A stretch of 64,000 bases of DNA, taken from assembly GCF_017498545.1 (NCBI RefSeq), contig NZ_CP071793.1:6523001-6587000 (forward strand), read 5' to 3'. The notes beneath the pieces were generated by a model, which made no database searches, was not told the DNA's origin, and worked only from the letters and a program-made list of their open reading frames with translations. This DNA comes from Sulfidibacter corallicola. GTDB lineage: Bacteria > Acidobacteriota > Holophagae > Acanthopleuribacterales > Acanthopleuribacteraceae. Position numbers and translations under genes: made by a program. Shown here in pieces: positions 63,146 through 64,000 of the stretch. Position 1 is the first letter of the stretch; each line of letters opens with the position of its first letter.

Positions 63146-63545
63146 CGAGGGGGACCTCCTTTTTCATCCATTGTCCGTCCGCGAGTTCGTCAATCAGATC
63201 CAGCAAGGCCTGACGATCCATGCTCAATTCCCGGGTCTGTTCCAACATCTTCCGCACGGTGTCGCGCAGGGCTTCCCGTTTTTCCGAATGAAGTGCCGCG
63301 ACCGGCTTCTTCGACAGAAAAGTACCCATTCCGCGCTTGGTTTCGGTCCAGCCCTGTCGCTCGAGGTAGTCGTAGGCCTGTTTGACCGTCAGCGGTGCAA
63401 CCACGAGTTTGACCGCAAGCTCGCGGTGAGACGGCAGTTTGTCGCCTGGCTGAAGTTTCCCGGTCAGCAAGGCCTGCTGAACCTGGTCGGCGATTTGTCG
63501 ATAAAGCGGCAGACCGCTTTGGGCGCGAATGCGAAAGGGGATCAC
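63126..63545 (-). CDS. GntR-family regulator, YtrA subfamily
   Basis: 139 residues. The N-terminal winged helix is of GntR type (GLPLYRQIADQVQQALLTGKL, LPSHRELAVKL, LTVKQAYDYLERQGW). The short helical C-terminal domain (ALRDTVRKMLEQTREL), rather than a ligand-binding domain, is the mark of the YtrA group, which usually sits at the head of ABC transporter operons and represses them. A matching inverted repeat lies 69 bp upstream. Confidence 0.94.
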   Translation of the reverse strand: MIPFRIRAQSGLPLYRQIADQVQQALLTGKLQPGDKLPSHRELAVKLVVAPLTVKQAYDYLERQGWTETKRGMGTFLSKKPVAALHSEKREALRDTVRKMLEQTRELSMDRQALLDLIDELADGQWMKKEVPLDGHRGN

Positions 63546-63613
63546 GACGGAGAAGTCTCCAACCCGAGATGGGGTAAACCGCGAAACAGCCGAACGACAC
63601 TGTTTTTGCGGTG

Positions 63614-63635
63614 GTGATATAGAACCCTATATCAC
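63614..63635. promoter_or_regulatory. GntR/YtrA operator
   Basis: GTGATATAG (63614-63622), AACC, CTATATCAC (63627-63635): perfect 9-bp arms, 4-nt spacer, upstream of the gntR gene and probably overlapping its promoter. The size and AT core fit YtrA-type sites. Confidence 0.65.
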
Positions 63636-63724
63636 TTAGTCGCTGCGCGTCCACTGTTTTTTTCGAGGTTTGACCGGCTCGGTCACAGGCCTCGGAGCAG
63701 CGACTCATTAGAAACGAAGTAGTG

Positions 63725-63945
63725 CTTCCAGCCCGGGATCGGTCTCGCCGTCGTCGAAAAGAAATCAGGAATACAGGAATGACGGAAGCCAGGATAAGCA
63801 TTGCCATGGCGTGTACCCAATGCATGTTCTTTCCTGGCTTTCGACCTTTCTGGGTTCCTGATTCATTTTCCCGACGAATGACTCATGGCCGTTCGCCAGA
63901 AACCAGGTACGGTGTTTCCTTCTCCAAATCGAGCAGGGCATCAGC
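63725..63945 (-). repeat. R2 dispersed repeat, second copy (inverted)
   Basis: Read leftward it contains CTCGATTTGGAGAAGGAAAC, GGTTTCTGGCGAACGGCCAT and later CATTCCTGTATTCCTGAT. These match, in the same order, segments of 40239-40440. Identity is only moderate (many single-base differences), so the copies are old. Confidence 0.6.
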
Positions 63946-64000
63946 TTCGCTCGTGCGGAGTTCTTTTGAGGTGGGGTTTGTAAAGTCTGGCTTGGTGATG

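Larger units (their letters stand above)
63546..64000. other. Upstream region of the GntR operon and window edge
   Basis: 455 nt without a supported complete gene. It contains the GntR operator (63614-63635) and, from about 63725 to 63945, an inverted R2 repeat copy. A leftward open frame entering from the right edge and stopping at 63883-63885 falls inside this repeat, so I do not call it a gene. A hydrophobic ORF (MAMLILASVIPVFL) is discussed as a finding. Confidence 0.45.

Noticed and set aside
63883..64000. Partial leftward gene entering at the right edge
   Set aside because: The frame is short and lies inside the R2 repeat copy, so it is more likely repeat DNA than coding sequence.

Overview
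This 64-kb window is GC-rich chromosomal DNA from a Gram-negative bacterium. Evidence for an outer membrane: a TonB-dependent receptor, an RND/TolC-type tripartite pump, and an enzyme for ADP-heptose (LPS core) synthesis. Two sigma-54 enhancer-binding regulators are present. The sigma/FecR/receptor trio, with a DUF4974-like FecR tail and an STN-bearing receptor, is a type best known from Bacteroidota. Here it sits among many large secreted beta-repeat proteins. Overall this suggests Acidobacteriota (Holophagae/Acanthopleuribacter-like) or a deltaproteobacterial-type lineage, but that is an inference made without any database search.

Layout. 0-7.6 kb is mostly core metabolism: rlmN, a SpoU-type RNA methylase, an HU-family protein, convergent purM/purN and a sigma-54 activator. 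7.6-9.2 kb is a long gene-free stretch with strong hairpins. 9.2-13.4 kb is the ECF sigma / FecR / TonB-receptor trio. 13.5-17.7 kb holds a glycosyltransferase, rfaE2, thioredoxin, TatD and TcdA. 18.0-27.5 kb is a translationally coupled pair: a two-TM protein and a 2,686-residue membrane-anchored protein built of propeller-like repeats. 28.0-29.9 kb has a small orphan ORF and three tandem tail-collar-domain genes. 30.3-34.0 kb holds a pyridine-nucleotide oxidoreductase/polyferredoxin fusion, an AlgH/YqgE protein and a membrane protein. 35.0-39.8 kb is a TPR protein, histidine kinase and sigma-54 response regulator. 39.8-46.1 kb is a repeat-rich region enclosing a 1,222-residue Asp-box (BNR) protein. 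46.1-54.6 kb is an RstAB-like two-component system followed by an RND efflux operon. 54.6-57.0 kb has an SDR-family protein and a divergent ArsR/SRPBCC pair. 57.4-60.0 kb is a beta-lactamase-fold plus alpha/beta-hydrolase fusion. 60.2-60.6 kb is an antitoxin with a toxin stub. 60.6-63.5 kb is a GntR/ABC transporter operon.

How the parts work together. Several units are self-contained signalling cassettes: receptor-FecR-sigma; kinase plus enhancer-binding regulator with a coupled TPR protein; RstAB next to an RND pump; ArsR with its own palindrome; GntR with its own operator. The least understood parts are the giant repeat protein pair and the tail-collar triad. The intergenic DNA carries at least four families of dispersed or tandem repeats. 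One has a hairpin whose stem differs between copies while pairing is kept.
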